DNA of 64,000 bases. Origin: Amycolatopsis xylanica. Lineage in GTDB: Bacteria > Actinomycetota > Actinomycetes > Mycobacteriales > Pseudonocardiaceae. The stretch is from positions 372,001 to 436,000 of the forward strand of contig NZ_FNON01000002.1 in assembly GCF_900107045.1 (NCBI RefSeq), given 5' to 3'. This document shows positions 62,068-64,000 of this stretch, one piece after another. Both the position numbers and the translations under genes were made by a program. Under the pieces are notes generated by a model that saw nothing but the letters and a program-made list of their open reading frames with translations, ran no database searches and was not told the origin of the DNA. Every line of letters begins with the position of its first letter. The stretch's first letter is position 1.

Positions 62068-63810
62068 ATGAAAAGGTGGATCCGGGTCGCGGCGATGGTG
62101 AGCGCCGTGGCGGTCACCTTCTCCGGAACGAGCGCGATGGCGAGCACCGAAGGCCACTCGAGTGGGCGGTTCGACCGTCCCCAGCGTGACTTCGCGCCGT
62201 CGTGGACCACCCTGCGCGACGGCTCGCCGTCGAGCGCCGGGCTGGACCCGGAGCCGATCAAGGCCGCCGAGCGGTTCCTGGAGAGCTGGACGAAGCCGGA
62301 CACCGCCGGTCACCCGCACTTCGCCGGCGCGGTGGGCCTGCTCGCGACCAACGGCGTGATCGTCGACAAGTACACCGTCGGCGGCGCCGTCCGGTACGCC
62401 GACGCCACGGGCACCGAGCTGCCGGCGGAACAGCAGGTGCCGATGCGTATGGACACCATCTTCGACATGGCGTCGGTGTCGAAGCTGTTCACCTCGATCG
62501 CCGTGCTGCAGCTGGTCGAGCAGGGCAAGGTCGCGCTCGACGCCCCGGTGATCACCTATCTGCCCGAGTTCGGGGTGAACGGCAAAGAGGCCATCACCGT
62601 CAAGCAGCTGCTCACGCACACCTCGGGCTTCGACGCGGACCCAAGGCCGTCGCTGTGGGCGGGCTACCCGGACATCCCGTCGCGCCGCAAGGCCGTGCTC
62701 GACAGCAAGCTGAAGAACGCGCCGGGCACGACGTACCTCTACTCCGACATCAACCTGCTGACGCTGGGCTTCATCGTCGAGAAGCTGACCGGCTCGACGC
62801 TCGACGCCGTCGTGCGCGACCGGATCACCGCGCCGCTGGGGATGGCCGACACCGGCTACAACCCGCCGTCGTCGAAGCTCGCCAGGGTCGCGGCGACCGA
62901 GTTCCAGTCGAACCCGCCGCGCGGCATGGTCCGCGGCTCGGTGCACGACGAGAACGCCTGGTCGCTCGGCGGCGTCGCCGGGCACGCGGGGATCTTCTCG
63001 ACCGCGGGCGACATGGTCGTGCTGGGCCAGGCGATCCTCAACGGCGGCAGCTACCGCGGGCACCGGATCCTGCGACCGGAGACCGTCCGGAGCATGCTCA
63101 CGGATTACAACCAGGCCTTCCCCGGCAACAACCACGGACTGGGCTTCGAGCTCGACCAGATGTGGTACATGGGCGCGCTGGCCTCGCCGAGCACCGCAGG
63201 GCACACCGGTTACACCGGCACCTCGTTCGTCATCGACCCCGAGTCGCGGTCGGTGGCCATCCTGCTGACCAACCGGGTGCACCCGAGCCGAAGCTGGGGT
63301 TCGATCAACCTCGCGCGCGAGGCCTGGGCGACCTCGCTCGCGCGGGCCATGGCGGTCCGTCCGGAGGCCGGGCGCGACTCGTGGGTCAGCACGATCGGGG
63401 ACGCCAGCTCGGCCACGCTGACGACGCCGCAGGTCAGGGCAGGCTCGCTCAAGGTGACTTTCGACGCCTTCGTCGACTCGGAAGAAACTGACCTTCTCTC
63501 ACTGGAGTCGAGCGCCGACGGGGTGTCATGGACCCCTCTCAAGATGCGGGCGTGGGGTGCCGGAGCACCGGTATCTGAATCGGTTTCGTTGTCCGGCCAT
63601 GGTCACCGCCAGTGGTGGCGAGTAATCGCGAACGTGACTACAGCCACTCCGGTAATACTTCGGTGGCGCTACGCGACCGATGCGCGTTACACGGGACGCG
63701 GAATTCATCTTGATGACATCCGAGTCACAGAGAGCGGTCGAACGGTTATTGACGGTGAGCATCACCCGTCAATCTTCACCGCATCAGGTTGGGTACTCAA
63801 CTCTCGGTGA
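62068..63810 (+). CDS. Exported serine hydrolase (beta-lactamase/AmiE-like) with C-terminal beta domain
   Basis: 580 residues, 7 bp after namZ. Signal peptide MKRWIRVAAMVSAVAVTFSGTSAMA. Class C beta-lactamase fold: SxxK in DMASVSKLF (about residue 138), YSD in TYLYSDINLL, and HTG in TAGHTGYTGTS. Residues from about 460 form an extra beta-sandwich-like domain (LKVTFDAFVDSEETDLLSLESSADG). By analogy with Bacillus amiE-nagZ-namZ it may cleave the peptide from MurNAc; a plain esterase is the alternative. Confidence 0.88.
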   Translation: MKRWIRVAAMVSAVAVTFSGTSAMASTEGHSSGRFDRPQRDFAPSWTTLRDGSPSSAGLDPEPIKAAERFLESWTKPDTAGHPHFAGAVGLLATNGVIVDKYTVGGAVRYADATGTELPAEQQVPMRMDTIFDMASVSKLFTSIAVLQLVEQGKVALDAPVITYLPEFGVNGKEAITVKQLLTHTSGFDADPRPSLWAGYPDIPSRRKAVLDSKLKNAPGTTYLYSDINLLTLGFIVEKLTGSTLDAVVRDRITAPLGMADTGYNPPSSKLARVAATEFQSNPPRGMVRGSVHDENAWSLGGVAGHAGIFSTAGDMVVLGQAILNGGSYRGHRILRPETVRSMLTDYNQAFPGNNHGLGFELDQMWYMGALASPSTAGHTGYTGTSFVIDPESRSVAILLTNRVHPSRSWGSINLAREAWATSLARAMAVRPEAGRDSWVSTIGDASSATLTTPQVRAGSLKVTFDAFVDSEETDLLSLESSADGVSWTPLKMRAWGAGAPVSESVSLSGHGHRQWWRVIANVTTATPVILRWRYATDARYTGRGIHLDDIRVTESGRTVIDGEHHPSIFTASGWVLNSR

Positions 63811-64000
63811 CTAAAGGTAAGAATCTGGCAAAAATAGCGTGCCGTTGACTGGGATTGCCCCCGTTACGGTGCGACTCTACGTTGCCAATCTGTTAGCTCG
63901 GGGACGTTAACGACTGGGACCTGGTTAGCGACTTTCAGTTCAACGATTAATCGCAAAAGCATCCGCAGACACGGATGGGTTGCGATCTCCCCGAAGGGTG
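63811..64000. other. Unassigned end of window
   Basis: 190 bp after the serine-hydrolase gene. No gene start, repeat or terminator hairpin that I can support. Confidence 0.4.

Overview
The window is high-GC actinobacterial chromosome. Its gene order is that of the order Pseudonocardiales (Amycolatopsis-like); the genus is an inference from content, not computed. The backbone follows, in order, the Mycobacterium tuberculosis stretch panC (Rv3602c) to Rv3661: panC, DUF2520, Pro-rich membrane protein, DUF3180, folK-folB-folP-folE, ftsH, PE/PPE genes, hpt, tilS, DUF2342 zincin, dacB, ppa, then holB, topA, a DUF1998-type helicase, the tad pilus operon, ssd, the 6C small RNA and a HAD phosphatase. 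Most genes are on the minus strand in overlapping, translationally coupled runs.

Layout. 1-5.5 kb: pantothenate synthesis, a PrsW-like protease and membrane proteins of unknown role. 5.5-6.5 kb: a lone MerR regulator. 6.5-7.1 kb: a nest of intergenic palindromes. 7.1-11.8 kb: tetrahydrofolate operon and FtsH. 12-15.3 kb: type VII (ESX) substrate cassette (PE-like, PPE-like, two EspG chaperones). 15.5-21 kb: hpt-tilS-zincin-dacB and ppa. 21-29.3 kb: MDR transporter, glyA behind a ZTP riboswitch, an L11 paralogue with a CGNR-like partner, gamma carbonic anhydrase, secreted M14 carboxypeptidase, TetR, Gre-like factor and a fulvocin-related protein. 30.7 kb: tRNA-Thr(CGU). 31-42 kb: secreted protein, holB, MFS-fused dTMP-kinase-like protein, membrane proteins, two EspG-like proteins and topA. 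42.6-48.5 kb: secreted protease, three lipoproteins and a proton pyrophosphatase. 48.8-57.3 kb: helicase, prim-pol-like protein, Flp/Tad pilus operon with ssd, two DnaA boxes and 6C RNA. 57.3-63.8 kb: HAD phosphatase and a nagZ-namZ-amiE-like muropeptide-recycling operon.

The most striking signal is a small regulon visible only by comparing distant parts of the window. The MerR gene (5.5 kb) and the L11-paralogue operon (25 kb) have nearly identical promoters: TTGACT, a 19-bp spacer holding the dyad CTCCAG-N3-CTGGAG, and a start codon about where transcription should begin. The L11 paralogue lacks all three prolines of the thiopeptide- and RelA-linked helix (P22, P23 and P26, E. coli numbering). 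This suggests a MerR-switched alternative L11, possibly for thiopeptide tolerance or altered stringent signalling.

Other notable points are a dTMP-kinase domain with a destroyed P-loop, a 162-bp MITE-like palindrome, eight dispersed palindromes sharing the core GGTTCTAACC, a five-unit 30-bp palindrome array, and tandem lipoprotein duplicates that kept a common upstream motif. Starts are chosen from ribosome-binding sites, overlaps and family length. No database search was possible.
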